A DNA stretch of 64,000 nucleotides from Microbispora triticiradicis (GTDB lineage: Bacteria; Actinomycetota; Actinomycetes; Streptosporangiales; Streptosporangiaceae). Within the stretch, counting starts at the first letter, position 1; the number at the start of each line of letters is the position of its first letter. The notes beneath the pieces are model-generated. The model was not told the DNA's origin. It searched no databases and worked only from the letters and a program-made list of their open reading frames with translations. Positions 34,393-44,328 of the stretch are shown one piece after another. The stretch lies in contig QFZU02000017.1 of assembly GCA_003260025.2 (NCBI GenBank), forward strand, positions 1 through 64,000. Reading direction: 5' to 3'. Both the position numbers and the translations under genes were made by a program.

Positions 34393-35328
34393 ATGAGCGA
34401 TATCACGAATCATCCATATACGGCGGCCGGGCGGGGCCTGCCCGGCGCGCCGATGACCGCCATACGGACCGAGCGGGTCACGTTCTCGGCGGGCGGTGTC
34501 GATCTCGTCGGGGATCTCCGGCTGCCGGATCTGCCGGGGCCCGCCCCCGCCGTCGCGCTCACCGGGCCCTTCACGGGAGTGAAGGAGCAGGTCACCGGAC
34601 TGTACGCGGAGCGTCTCGCACGGGCGGGGCTGGTCACCCTGGCCTTCGACCACCGGGGGTTCGGCGAGAGCGGCGGGCGGCGGGGCCATGAGGACGGCGA
34701 GGGCAAGCTCGCCGACCTCCGCTCCGCGGTGAGCCTGCTCGGCGGCCGTCCCGAGGTCGCCCCGGGCCGGATCGGGCTCGTCGGCGTGTGCCTCGGCGGC
34801 GGGTACGCGGTGCGGGCCGCCGCCTCCGATCCCCGGGTGCGCGCCGTCGCCGGGATCGCCGGCGCGTACAACAGCCCGGTCTGGTTCGCCGAGCGCATGG
34901 GCGTCGACGCCTACAGGGGCGCGCTCGGCGGCTTCCTCGACCGGTACGACGAACTCCTGCCCGCGGTGGCGCCCGGCGACGGCGAGGCCGCCATGCCCGG
35001 CGCCGAGCCGTACGCCTACTACGGCACCTCCCGCTCGGCGTCACCGCACTGGGTGAACGAGGTGACCCGGGGGTCGCTCCACTCGCTGATGACCCTCGAC
35101 GCGCTCGGGGCCGCCCCTCTTCTCGCCGCCACGCCGCTGCTCGTCGTGCACGGCCGGGCCGACGCCTACTGCGCGCCGGAACTGGCGGCGGAGCTCGCCG
35201 ACCGGAGCCCGGGCAAGAAGGAGGTGATCTGGCTGGACTGCCGGGAGCACATCGATCTCTACGACGTGGAGCCCTACGTCACCCAGGCCGCCGACGCGAC
35301 GGCCGCCTTCCTGCACGACCACCTCTGA
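34393..35328 (+). CDS. dienelactone hydrolase-like alpha/beta hydrolase with Cys nucleophile
   Basis: The 311-residue cytoplasmic protein has nucleophile elbow LVGVCLGGGYA with Cys133 in place of Ser, as in dienelactone hydrolases. AFDHRGFGESGG precedes it, the acid is in LLVVHGRADAYCAPE and the His in CREHIDLYD. It probably hydrolyses a small ester or lactone. It is divergent from the HxlR regulator and converges on the PSP1 gene. A second Met at position 21 is a possible alternative start. Confidence 0.85.
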   Translation: MSDITNHPYTAAGRGLPGAPMTAIRTERVTFSAGGVDLVGDLRLPDLPGPAPAVALTGPFTGVKEQVTGLYAERLARAGLVTLAFDHRGFGESGGRRGHEDGEGKLADLRSAVSLLGGRPEVAPGRIGLVGVCLGGGYAVRAAASDPRVRAVAGIAGAYNSPVWFAERMGVDAYRGALGGFLDRYDELLPAVAPGDGEAAMPGAEPYAYYGTSRSASPHWVNEVTRGSLHSLMTLDALGAAPLLAATPLLVVHGRADAYCAPELAAELADRSPGKKEVIWLDCREHIDLYDVEPYVTQAADATAAFLHDHL

Positions 35329-35335
35329 CCGGGTT

Positions 35336-36184
35336 TCACTCGGCGTCGCCGGCGGTGGCCGTCCGCGCCTCCCCGTACGTCGCGTCGTGGGCCTTACGGG
35401 GGGCGCACACGCTGGCCCGGGAGCAGGAGCAGCGGCGGCCGCCGTCGTTGAGACGGACCACGACCGAGTCGGAGGGCACGTTGTGCCCGACCACCGTGCC
35501 GGGACCCTCGGGGGTGTCCACGGCGAGACCGGCGCGCGGCGCCGAGGCCCGGAACTCCTGGTAGAGCGGGTGCTCGTACTTCAGGCAGCACATCAGCCGG
35601 CCACAGGCGCCGGCGATCCTGAGCGGGTTGACCGGCAGGTCCTGGTCCTTGGCCATGCGGACGGAGACCGGCTCGAAGTCCTTGAGGAACGTGGCACAGC
35701 ACAGGTCACGGCCGCAGGGGCCGATGCCGCCCTGGATCCGGGCCTCGTCGCGCGGGCCGATCTGCCGCAACTCGACCCGCGCCCGCAGGTTGCGGGCGAG
35801 GTCGCGCACGAGCGCGCGGAAGTCCACCCGGTGCGGGGCGGAGAAGTACACGGTGTAGACGTTGTCGACGTCCAGGTAGTCGACGCCGATCACCTTCATC
35901 GGCAGCTCGTGCCGTTTGATCAGCCGCTTGGAGACGCTGCGGGCCTCCGCCCGGCGGCGGCGGTTGACCTCGTCCCTGGCCAGGTGTTCCTCGCCCGCGA
36001 CGCCCTGGCACACGGGCAGGCCCTCGACGTCCTCGCTCACGTACTGCGGCGCCCACACGCACTCGGCGACCTCCGGACCGGAGTCCGTCGGCACCAGGAC
36101 CTTGTCGCCCACCTTCGGCGAGTGCGCACCGGGATCGAGGTAGTAGAGCCGTCCGTAGCGCGTGAAGCTCACGGCCATCATCAT
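35336..36184 (-). CDS. PSP1 domain protein (RicT/YaaT-like)
   Basis: The 282-residue protein has the PSP1 fold (YLDVDNVYTVYFSAPHRVDFRALVRDLA) and Cys clusters GPCGRDLCC, GACGRLMCCLKYE and CSCSRASVC. In Bacillus the RicT homologue forms an Fe-S complex that assists RNase Y and development. The role here is inferred from that family. It begins at the first of three ATGs after GAGGAGGG and is the last gene of the tmk-holB block. The 90-base gap to holB is compatible with one operon. Confidence 0.87.
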   Translation of the reverse strand: MMMAVSFTRYGRLYYLDPGAHSPKVGDKVLVPTDSGPEVAECVWAPQYVSEDVEGLPVCQGVAGEEHLARDEVNRRRRAEARSVSKRLIKRHELPMKVIGVDYLDVDNVYTVYFSAPHRVDFRALVRDLARNLRARVELRQIGPRDEARIQGGIGPCGRDLCCATFLKDFEPVSVRMAKDQDLPVNPLRIAGACGRLMCCLKYEHPLYQEFRASAPRAGLAVDTPEGPGTVVGHNVPSDSVVVRLNDGGRRCSCSRASVCAPRKAHDATYGEARTATAGDAE

Positions 36185-36271
36185 GCCCAAAGAGCCGGCC
36201 CTCCTCGGTTCTGTACGGCGGTCGCACGCCGAGCGCCCGGAACCACCATACGTCCCGTACGGGACTGGCAA

Positions 36272-37465
36272 TCATCCCCTGTGGACGACTCCGGGCGAGC
36301 GGAGGGCGAGAGTCATGGCCTCGACCGCGATCTGCGGGTGGACGTTGGCCGCGAGCCGCTCCCGGCACTTCATGATCGCGTCCGTACGGCGGAGCGTGTC
36401 CTCGGGCGAGGACGCCCGCGCGACGGCCTCCACCTCGTGCCTGCGGTCCTCGTTGGCCAGTTCCACCGAGGCGCCGAACTGCACGGCCAGCACGTCGCGG
36501 TAGAACGCCATCAGTTCGAGCAGCGCGAGGTCGAGCGAGTCGCGCTTGATGCGGGTCGCACGCGACTTCTGCATGGTCTCGAGTTCCTTGAGCGCCCCGG
36601 CGCCACCCCGCACCAGGCCCTTGTTGAGCCCCTTGCCGGTGGACCCCTCGCCGTAGACCCGGCGCAACTCGGCGGTCTCGACCTCGTTCAGCGCGGTCGT
36701 GGCCGCGTCGGCGTCCTCGGTGGAGGTCTTCACCAGGCGCTCGGCGGCGGTGACGCACTCCGCCACGCCCGTCAGCGAGCGGGGGATCGACAGCACCTCG
36801 GCGCGGCGGCGCCGCGTCTCCTCGTCCAGGGCGAGGCGGCGGGCCCGGCCGACGTCCCCCTGCGCCGCCCGCGCGGCGTCGAGCGCCACGTCGTGGGGCA
36901 CCCCGTCACGGGTCGCCAGCACGTTCGCCACGGCCTCGGTGGAGGGCGTGCCGAGCGTCACGACCCGGCAGCGCGACCGGATCGTGATGATCATGTCGTC
37001 CGCGGACGGCGCGCACAGCAGCCACACCGTCCGTGGCGGCGGCTCCTCGATCGCCTTGAGCAGCGCGTTGGCCGCCTGCTCGGTGACCCGGTCGGCGTCC
37101 TCGAACAATACGACCCGCCAGCGGCCGAGCGTGGGCGCCCCCGCCGCCTTGAGCACGAGCTCACGCGTCTGCCGCACGCCGTACGACAGGCCCTCCGGCC
37201 GTACGAACGTGACGTCGGGGTGCGAGCCGACCTCGACCTGGTGACAGGCGTCGCAGTGGCCGCAGCCCTGCTCGGGGCAGAGCAGCGCGGCGGCGAACGC
37301 CTTGGCGGCGGTGGACCGCCCGGAGCCGGGCGGGCCGGTGAACAGCCAGGCGTGGGTCATGCCCGCGCCGCGGCCCCCGGCGACGGCCTCGGCGGCGGCG
37401 GAGGCCGCCCGCCGCAGCACGCCGATCGCCCGATCCTGCCCGATCAGATCCCCGTAGACGGTCAT
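36272..37465 (-). CDS. holB: DNA polymerase III delta-prime subunit
   Basis: This AAA+ clamp-loader subunit of 397 residues opens the sliding clamp for replication. It has FTGPPGSGRSTAAKA, in which Walker A keeps the fold but Arg replaces the catalytic Lys, as is common in delta-prime. The zinc site is CPEQGCGHCDACH, followed by VVLFEDADRVTEQAANALLKAIEEPP and the SRC-type segment IRSRCRVV. It begins three bases after the tmk stop, so the two are tightly coupled. Confidence 0.94.
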   Translation of the reverse strand: MTVYGDLIGQDRAIGVLRRAASAAAEAVAGGRGAGMTHAWLFTGPPGSGRSTAAKAFAAALLCPEQGCGHCDACHQVEVGSHPDVTFVRPEGLSYGVRQTRELVLKAAGAPTLGRWRVVLFEDADRVTEQAANALLKAIEEPPPRTVWLLCAPSADDMIITIRSRCRVVTLGTPSTEAVANVLATRDGVPHDVALDAARAAQGDVGRARRLALDEETRRRRAEVLSIPRSLTGVAECVTAAERLVKTSTEDADAATTALNEVETAELRRVYGEGSTGKGLNKGLVRGGAGALKELETMQKSRATRIKRDSLDLALLELMAFYRDVLAVQFGASVELANEDRRHEVEAVARASSPEDTLRRTDAIMKCRERLAANVHPQIAVEAMTLALRSPGVVHRG

Positions 37466-37468
37466 TCG

Positions 37469-39532
37469 CTATCCGAAGTCACGGATGGCGGGCATCGTGC
37501 CGGTGGCCTCCTCGGCCTCGTACGGCACCGGATCGGGCAGGATGTCCCGCACCCGGTCCTGGATCAGGAGCGTCACCTCCCGCTGCTCCAGCGTGCCGTC
37601 CACCAGGAGATACCGGTCGGGGTCGGCGGCGGCCAGCGCGCGGAACTCCCGGCGCACCCGCTCGTGGAACTCCAGCGGCTCGGCCTCGATGCGGTCGGCC
37701 GGCGAGGCCATCCGCCGCAGCCCGACCGACGGCGGCACGTCGATGAGCACGGTGAGATCGGGGACGAGCCCGCCCGTCGCCCACTTGTTGATCTTCGCGA
37801 CGTCCTCGGGGTCGAGCGACCGCCCCGCACCCTGGTAGGCCAGGGAGGAGTCCACGTACCTGTCGGTGATCACCGTCGAGCCCCGCCGGAGCGCGGGCAC
37901 GATCACCTTCTCCACGTGCTCGGCCCGGTCGGCGGCGTACAGCATCGCCTCGGCACGGGCGGAGAGCCCCTGGTGGGCGGCGTCGAGCAGGATCGCCCGC
38001 AGCCGCATGCCGACCTTGGTCGAGCCCGGCTCGCGGGTCTGCACGACGTCGAAACCCTGGTCCCGCAGCCAGATGGCGAGCAGCCGCGACTGGGTCGTCT
38101 TGCCCGAGCCCTCGCCGCCCTCGAACGCGATGAACAGCCCGCGTGCGGGCTCCGCCTCGTCGGGGACGAACCGCCGTCCCCGGAGGGCGGCCAGCAGGTC
38201 GGCCCCGATCGGCACGCCCGGCCGGTCGTCCATGTGGCGCAGCGCCAGCACGCCGACGGCCACGGCCAGCAGCGCGCCGAGGAGCAGCACGAGGTTGGCC
38301 CCGTCGAAGCGGTAGGTCAGCTCGGAGATCCGCAGGTAGTGCCGGCCGAAGAGCGCGGCCAGCGCCGAGGCCACCGCGACGACCAGCAGCAGCACGACCC
38401 GGCCCAGCGACTGCAGGAAGGCGAACGTACGGCCGCGCAGCCCGTCCTCGACCTCCAGGCCGATCGTGGTGTAGCCGATGATCCAGGCGATGCCGGCGCA
38501 GGCGCCCAGCACCACCGTCAGCACCACGACGACGACCAGGTTCTGGATGAGCGCGACGGCGGCCAGCGTGACCCCCGCGCACAGGATCGACAGCCCGAAC
38601 ATCCGCCGCCGCGACAGGCCGCCCAGCAGGCGGGGGCCGAAGAACATGCCGAACGCCATGCCGAGGAAGACGGCGCAGAACACCGTGCCGTACCCCGCGT
38701 CTCCGCCACCCATCACCTGCACGTACGCCTTGGCGACGCCGATGACCGCGCCCCCGGCGGCGAACGCGCCGAGCATGCCGATGATCAGCCCCCGCACCAC
38801 CCGGTTGCCGCCGACGTACCGCCAGCCCTCGGTGATCTGCCTGAGCACCGACGGCGCGGCCACGTGGCGGACGTGGTCCTTCGGGATCGCCCGCAGAGTG
38901 AAGATCATCACGGCGGAGGCGAGGTAGGCGAGCGCGTTGAGATAGAGCGCCACGCTGGTCGCCGCGACCGTGAACGCCGGTACGGCCGCCGAGATCGTGG
39001 TGATGACCCCCGACAAAACCGCGAACAGGGCCGCCGCGACGGGAGCGGTGCCGTACGTCACGAGGAGGTTGAGCTGGTTGGCCTCCTCCAGCCGCTCCTT
39101 GGGCACCAGGTTGGGCACGGTCGCGTCCTTGGCCGGCACCCAGAACAGGTTCACGCACTCGACCAGGAGCGTCGCGACGAGCAGCCACTGGTAGCCGCCG
39201 ATCAGCGGGATCGACAGCACCACCGCGAACCTGAGGACGTCGGCGACGACCATCGTCAGCCTGCGGTCGAACCGGTCGGCCACCGCTCCCGCGAGCGGGC
39301 CGAGCAGGATCGCGGGCAGCATCTTGGCGACGAAGACGCCGCCGATGGCGAGGCTCTGCGTCTGGAAGCCGGACGGCGCGGTGAGGTTACCGGCGAGGGC
39401 GGTCAGCGCGATGATGTTGAGCCAGTCGCCGAGGCTGCACGTCGCCATGGCGGTCCAGAGCCTGCGGAACGGCGCGTTCGCCAGCACGTGCGGCTGCTTG
39501 CGTCGCGCGGCGGCCCGGGCAGGAGTGCTCAT
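37469..39532 (-). CDS. tmk: fused MFS transporter - thymidylate kinase
   Basis: The 687-residue protein joins a 12-span MFS-like region (about 25-425) to a C-terminal dTMP kinase of about 220 residues. The kinase has P-loop FIAFEGGEGSGKTTQS, TREPGSTKVGMRLR, VITDRYVDSSLAYQGAGR and a lid near RRMASPADRIE. It phosphorylates dTMP to dTDP for DNA synthesis. Such fusions are known in Streptosporangiales and relatives. The transporter part shows typical MFS loops (GPLAGAVADRFDRR) and its cargo is unknown. It lies directly upstream of holB. Confidence 0.93.
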   Translation of the reverse strand: MSTPARAAARRKQPHVLANAPFRRLWTAMATCSLGDWLNIIALTALAGNLTAPSGFQTQSLAIGGVFVAKMLPAILLGPLAGAVADRFDRRLTMVVADVLRFAVVLSIPLIGGYQWLLVATLLVECVNLFWVPAKDATVPNLVPKERLEEANQLNLLVTYGTAPVAAALFAVLSGVITTISAAVPAFTVAATSVALYLNALAYLASAVMIFTLRAIPKDHVRHVAAPSVLRQITEGWRYVGGNRVVRGLIIGMLGAFAAGGAVIGVAKAYVQVMGGGDAGYGTVFCAVFLGMAFGMFFGPRLLGGLSRRRMFGLSILCAGVTLAAVALIQNLVVVVVLTVVLGACAGIAWIIGYTTIGLEVEDGLRGRTFAFLQSLGRVVLLLVVAVASALAALFGRHYLRISELTYRFDGANLVLLLGALLAVAVGVLALRHMDDRPGVPIGADLLAALRGRRFVPDEAEPARGLFIAFEGGEGSGKTTQSRLLAIWLRDQGFDVVQTREPGSTKVGMRLRAILLDAAHQGLSARAEAMLYAADRAEHVEKVIVPALRRGSTVITDRYVDSSLAYQGAGRSLDPEDVAKINKWATGGLVPDLTVLIDVPPSVGLRRMASPADRIEAEPLEFHERVRREFRALAAADPDRYLLVDGTLEQREVTLLIQDRVRDILPDPVPYEAEEATGTMPAIRDFG

Positions 39533-39707
39533 GATGTCAGCGTATCCAGGGTGTTCGCTGGGCTGGGAGACGGACGAGCGGGCCGCTCGGGCCTGCTCGT
39601 CGCCTGAGGGTATTACGTCCGCCTCGTCCTCGCTCTCATGATGACGGCAATGCTCTACTCCATCGTGCTGATCGGACCTCGGGGTTGATCAGACGGGAAG
39701 GGCATTC

Positions 39708-42700
39708 CTACGGGCAGGGCTTTTCGTAGGCGTGAATCCCTCCGACCAATTGTTCCCATTGATCCCGGCTGAGCGGCCGCGGATGCAGGGAGCACAGGTA
39801 GCGGTGGATGCTCTCGGAGTCGGAGTCCATCAGGATGATGCCGGTGCCTCTGAGCGTGGCATCCGGCTGCTCGATCGCGATAGTGCGCCCATCGGGGCTG
39901 AACTCCAGGGCGTCCGCCTCAGGAAGCGACCCCAGGTCCTGGGGCGCGCCTGGATCACTCACGTCCCAGAGATAGGCCCGCCCGGATCCCAGCAGCGCCG
40001 CCCCCGTCTGAAATGCCATTCGTCCATCCGCGCTCACCTGTAGGTTCGTGATCTCGCCGTCGCTGGGCAGCACGCTGATCCTCCGGGGTTTCGCCGGGTC
40101 GCGCACATCCCACAGCGACAGGCGTGTGTCGTTGTCGGTCGCCACGGCCAGCGTGTGTTTGTCGACGAAATCGATGCTGCTCACACGTACGGACAGTGCC
40201 TCCCTATCGACGTTGCCGTGTTGCACCGGATGCCAGATATCGGAGACGTCCCACAGTTTCACGCCGAAAGTGTCGGTCCATACGGCGAGAAGGCGGGTGC
40301 CCTTTTCGAAGGCGAGCCCGTCCACCACCTCTTGCGGGGAGATCGCCCCTGCAGGGGTCGGTTTATGCCTGTCTCGAACATCCCACAACCGCAAGCCCTG
40401 GCCCTCGCGGATCATCAGAGTGTCGTCATCGAGGAACGTCGGTGTGCCGTGCTCGGCGGGTATCGTCGCGGTCGCAGTCGGACCGCGTGTGTCGGTGACG
40501 TCCCAAATGATCGTGTTGAATGCGTTCCCCACGGCGAGGGCACGCTCGTCGGGCGTGACGCTCGGAGCGTCGCCACCGGACGGAAAGCTGCACAACCGCA
40601 CCGGACGGCGGGGATCTCGGACGTCCCAGAGGGCAACTGCCGAGAAGTCCTCGCTCTGGGTCACCAACGTCCGGCTGCGGCGCATGAAGGCGGCACGCAC
40701 CCATGGCGCGGGAAGTGCGGCGCCGGGTAGCGGGTGCCGCGGATCGGTGACATCCCAGATCTGAACCTGCAAGCGATCGGAGCCCGTTCTGACATGTGAG
40801 ATGATCAACTTTCCATCCGGGCTGAATGCGCGGCCCCAGGTGCTGACCTGGCTGGCTCCGATGGAGCCGGGGAGGGTCGCGCTCGGGTGCCGCCACAACT
40901 TCACATTCTCATCATCACCGCTTGCGACAACCTGCCCGCCAGGGCTGAAAGCGACGGAGTTGACGCCGGTGCTCGTGGGGAACCTGTCACGATCGACGGT
41001 GAATCCGCGCGACAAGTCATTGGAGTTCCACAGGGAGACGGTGCCGGTCCCGTCGGCCGTGACGAAGGTATTTCCCGAAGGCGCGAAGGCCACAGCGTTT
41101 ACCGCGCCCTTACTCGTGGGAGCGTTGAGAACTTCGATCGTCTTGGGACTGTGCGGCTTCGTGATATCCCACACTTTCAGCGCGCCGATGGTGCCACCCG
41201 CAGCGAGGAGACGGCCGTCCGGGCTGAAGGTCAGACTCATCACCGAGTCGGCCTTCAGGGTCACCACGAGCACGGGCCGCCGAGGGTCGGCGACGTTCCA
41301 GAGCCTGACTCTGGCGGTGCCGGGCCCACCGCCACCGGTCGCCCCGCTTCCGGTGGCGAGCGTTTGTCCGTCAGGGCTGAAGGCGACCGCGTAAACTTCC
41401 ACGGGACTGGGAACCAGGGTCGTCATGACAACGGGATCCGCCGGCTTGCCGACGTTCCACAGGCGCACTCTGCCCATGTCTCCGACACTGGCGAGCACCA
41501 GCGCGCCGGGGCTGGAAGCCACTCCTGTCCACGGGTTCGACGGGCTGGGGCGCGAGGCCTTCAGGACGGGACGGCTGGAGGCCGTGACATCCCACACCCA
41601 GAGCGTGTCACGGGTTTGCGCGACAAGAACATGATCATCCTTGCTGAAAGCGAGGGTCGCGGGGCCGTCGGAGTGAAGCACCGCAAGTGGCGCCGGCTGG
41701 GAGAGATCGTGTGTGTCCCAGAGCCGCACGGTCTTGTCGATGCCGGAAGTGGCGAGGAGCCTCCCGTCGTGGCTGTACACCACGTTGCGCACCCGGTCGG
41801 TGTGCCCAGCGAGAATGATCGGATACGGCCTGGCGTCCGAGGCGTAGAGGGCCGCTCGGGACTCGACGGTGGGTGCGATCCGATCGGCGACGAGGCTGAG
41901 GTGCAGCGCGGCGGCCGGATCTCCCTTACGGATCGTCCCTGCCAACTCGGCGAGCTGCCGGGAGGCGATTTGATTTCCCCGTTCGATCGCGCTGCTGCGC
42001 ACCTGGAGGCCGAGGCCTGCGGCGCCCAGAGCGACCACCAGCAGAACCGCCGCAGATGCGGCCGCCAGCACGCGCCTGCTTCGGGCTCGGACGCTCGCGG
42101 CGAGGAATCGCTGTCCGTGCGGGCCGAGTGCCGCGTGCAGTTCGTTATCGGCGAACCGCTGACGTGCCGCGGCGAGCTGCGGCCCTCTGAACAGGAACGC
42201 GCCGTCCTCGCCATGGCCTTGCCACGCCTCCGCCGCGTCCAGCAGCCTGCTCTCCAGGAGCCGACCCGTCTTGTCGTCGTCCAGCCAGCCGCGTAATCGG
42301 GGCCAGGCCTCCAGCAGGCAGTCGTGCGCGATCTCGACGCTCTCCTCGCCAAGCACGAGCAGGCGCCTGCCTGCGAAGGCCTCCAAGATGGCGTCGACGA
42401 CGCCAGGACGCTCGGACAGGCCGTTCAGCTCGGTCCTGCTCACCCGGCGGCGGGCGGCCCGTCCGTCCGGTGACACCACGGTCATCCGCTGGAACAGTCG
42501 GCGCGTGAGCGCCTGGCCTTCAGCGTCGAGGGCGGTGAAGACGGCCTCCGCCCTGGTCCGCACGGCATCCCCGACACCTCCGCCCGCGCCGTAGCCGGCG
42601 ATGGTGAGCCGGTCTCCATCGCGGTTCTCCCACGTGGCCAGCATGGCCTGGGACAATAGCGGCAGCGCGCCGGCACCGTAGCCGTCACCGGACCCGAGGT

Positions 42701-44219
42701 CGCGCAACACGAGGTCGGTCAGCCCCGGTTCGAGTTCCAGCCCGGCGGCCGCCGCCGGTCCCACGATCGCCCGGCGCAGTTCCGATACGTTCATCGGACC
42801 GAGGACGGACTGGCCGCCCGTCATCGCCTCGACGAGCGCCGGGTATGCCGCGCACCTGTCCAGGAAGTCCCCCCGTACGCCGATCACCACCAGCGCGGGG
42901 GGCGAGCCTCCCGGTCCGGCGGGGATGCCGGCGGCGGCCGCCAGTGCGGCGATGAACGGACGGCCCTGGCCGGTCTCCTCCGCCAGAGTGAAGACCTCCT
43001 CGAACTGGTCGACCACGATGACCGCCCGCGCGCCGTCCGCACCATGCTCGCCGCCGGCGGCGAGCACGGCCTGGCGTACGACCATGTGAGCCTGCCCCTG
43101 CTCGAGGGCGTGCCGCACCGCCAGGGGATCCGACCGGCCGACGGCGGCCAAGTGGACGGCGAGCTCGTCCAGGGGCGCCCGCGTCGGCGTCAGCAAAAGG
43201 TGCGGCCAGCGCTCTGATCCCGGCGCCGGTAGCAGCCCTCGGGCCAGGGCGGGGAGCAGCCCCGCACGCAGCAGCGAGGACTTGCCCACCCCCGAGGCGC
43301 CGGTGACCAAGGCGATCGACGGCGCGGCCAGCCGCTCGGCCAGCTTGTCCACCAGTGCCGCGGTTGCCTGCTCCCGGCCGTGGAACACGGGGCCATGGTC
43401 GGCCTCGAACGTCAACAGTCCCCGGTAGGGCGGGCCGTGCCGCCATCGGCGGCTGTGATCTTCTCCGTGGCCGGCGGGCCGGCCGTGCCGAAGCGCCGCC
43501 AATTCCTCACGTATCAGCAGCAACTCAACGGACTGACGGCGCATCCGCTCGCGGTCGCTGCGGTGTTCGGCGTCGTGACGCCGAAGGGTGAGCTGAATCT
43601 CCTCGGCGGCCTGGTCGAGACTTGTGAGCAGGAAGCCGAACTCTGCGAACTGGACGCCAAGCGTGCCGAACGCCTCGGCGAGCCCAGCCTGCACTTCACG
43701 GTTCCCGCTTTCCAGAGCCGCCCGCAGGGCGACCTCCACGGCGCCGATCTCGCGCACCATCGCGGCGAGTTGGGACCGCAGCAGGCGGCCCTGAGTCGTG
43801 TCTTCCGAAAGCATCTGTTCGAGTCGCCCGGCGAGCTCGCTTTCGAGCTGTTCGGTCGAGAGAGCCGCGGCTCCGGTGCGACGGCGCAGCGCCTCGACCG
43901 CGTTGCGGATCACATCGCTGAGGACGTTCACCCCCACTCCGCCCACGATCTCAGTGAGACCGACCACCGCGACCTGTTCCGGATCAGCCAACGCGATGGG
44001 GAGAAGAGCGCCGGTGCACAGTGTGGCCAAAAGGGCGGACGGCGCGAGCCTGGCCGCCCCCCGTGCAAGCTGCCGTGCCACCGCCTCCGCGACCCCGGTC
44101 CGGGCTTGTCCGGCTAGGTCGTCCGCCTCGTCGCCCGGGGTGTGCTCGGTGTCAGCCGCCATGACGATCGCCCAGTCCCTCTCGCGTGCGATGTGCTCGC
44201 GTTCACTGCCGCGATCCAC
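39708..44219 (-). CDS. nSTAND1 NTPase with WD40 double propeller
   Basis: The 1,503-residue protein has an N-terminal helical domain (about 40-240) with a hydrophobic stretch LLATLCTGALLPIALAD and coiled-coil-like helices. An nSTAND1 NTPase follows, with Walker A TGASGVGKSSLLRAG and Walker B AVIVVDQFEEVF. A membrane-like segment (VLAAASAAVLLVVALGAAGLGL) precedes about 14 WD40 blades ending WDVxD, enough for two seven-bladed propellers. Such proteins sense a ligand or partner with the WD40 part and oligomerise; some act in antiphage defence or signalling. The GTG at 44219 gives the longest form; an ATG at 44162 is an alternative. It splits the usual topA-tmk neighbourhood. Confidence 0.88.
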   Translation of the reverse strand: MDRGSEREHIARERDWAIVMAADTEHTPGDEADDLAGQARTGVAEAVARQLARGAARLAPSALLATLCTGALLPIALADPEQVAVVGLTEIVGGVGVNVLSDVIRNAVEALRRRTGAAALSTEQLESELAGRLEQMLSEDTTQGRLLRSQLAAMVREIGAVEVALRAALESGNREVQAGLAEAFGTLGVQFAEFGFLLTSLDQAAEEIQLTLRRHDAEHRSDRERMRRQSVELLLIREELAALRHGRPAGHGEDHSRRWRHGPPYRGLLTFEADHGPVFHGREQATAALVDKLAERLAAPSIALVTGASGVGKSSLLRAGLLPALARGLLPAPGSERWPHLLLTPTRAPLDELAVHLAAVGRSDPLAVRHALEQGQAHMVVRQAVLAAGGEHGADGARAVIVVDQFEEVFTLAEETGQGRPFIAALAAAAGIPAGPGGSPPALVVIGVRGDFLDRCAAYPALVEAMTGGQSVLGPMNVSELRRAIVGPAAAAGLELEPGLTDLVLRDLGSGDGYGAGALPLLSQAMLATWENRDGDRLTIAGYGAGGGVGDAVRTRAEAVFTALDAEGQALTRRLFQRMTVVSPDGRAARRRVSRTELNGLSERPGVVDAILEAFAGRRLLVLGEESVEIAHDCLLEAWPRLRGWLDDDKTGRLLESRLLDAAEAWQGHGEDGAFLFRGPQLAAARQRFADNELHAALGPHGQRFLAASVRARSRRVLAAASAAVLLVVALGAAGLGLQVRSSAIERGNQIASRQLAELAGTIRKGDPAAALHLSLVADRIAPTVESRAALYASDARPYPIILAGHTDRVRNVVYSHDGRLLATSGIDKTVRLWDTHDLSQPAPLAVLHSDGPATLAFSKDDHVLVAQTRDTLWVWDVTASSRPVLKASRPSPSNPWTGVASSPGALVLASVGDMGRVRLWNVGKPADPVVMTTLVPSPVEVYAVAFSPDGQTLATGSGATGGGGPGTARVRLWNVADPRRPVLVVTLKADSVMSLTFSPDGRLLAAGGTIGALKVWDITKPHSPKTIEVLNAPTSKGAVNAVAFAPSGNTFVTADGTGTVSLWNSNDLSRGFTVDRDRFPTSTGVNSVAFSPGGQVVASGDDENVKLWRHPSATLPGSIGASQVSTWGRAFSPDGKLIISHVRTGSDRLQVQIWDVTDPRHPLPGAALPAPWVRAAFMRRSRTLVTQSEDFSAVALWDVRDPRRPVRLCSFPSGGDAPSVTPDERALAVGNAFNTIIWDVTDTRGPTATATIPAEHGTPTFLDDDTLMIREGQGLRLWDVRDRHKPTPAGAISPQEVVDGLAFEKGTRLLAVWTDTFGVKLWDVSDIWHPVQHGNVDREALSVRVSSIDFVDKHTLAVATDNDTRLSLWDVRDPAKPRRISVLPSDGEITNLQVSADGRMAFQTGAALLGSGRAYLWDVSDPGAPQDLGSLPEADALEFSPDGRTIAIEQPDATLRGTGIILMDSDSESIHRYLCSLHPRPLSRDQWEQLVGGIHAYEKPCP

Positions 44220-44328
44220 TCATAACGCGGTTTCCTGTCGCCCGCCAGCCCTTCTTGTCAAACCAGATTGACCGTCAGATGAGTGAACGGAAAGGAGCGG
44301 CCGAGTCCTCTCCTGCGACCCGGCCGAA

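Noticed and set aside
35387-39607. A 1,406-codon plus-strand open frame
   Set aside because: It is the antisense of the PSP1, holB and MFS-tmk genes, all of which have strong family motifs on the minus strand. High GC commonly leaves such long shadow frames.
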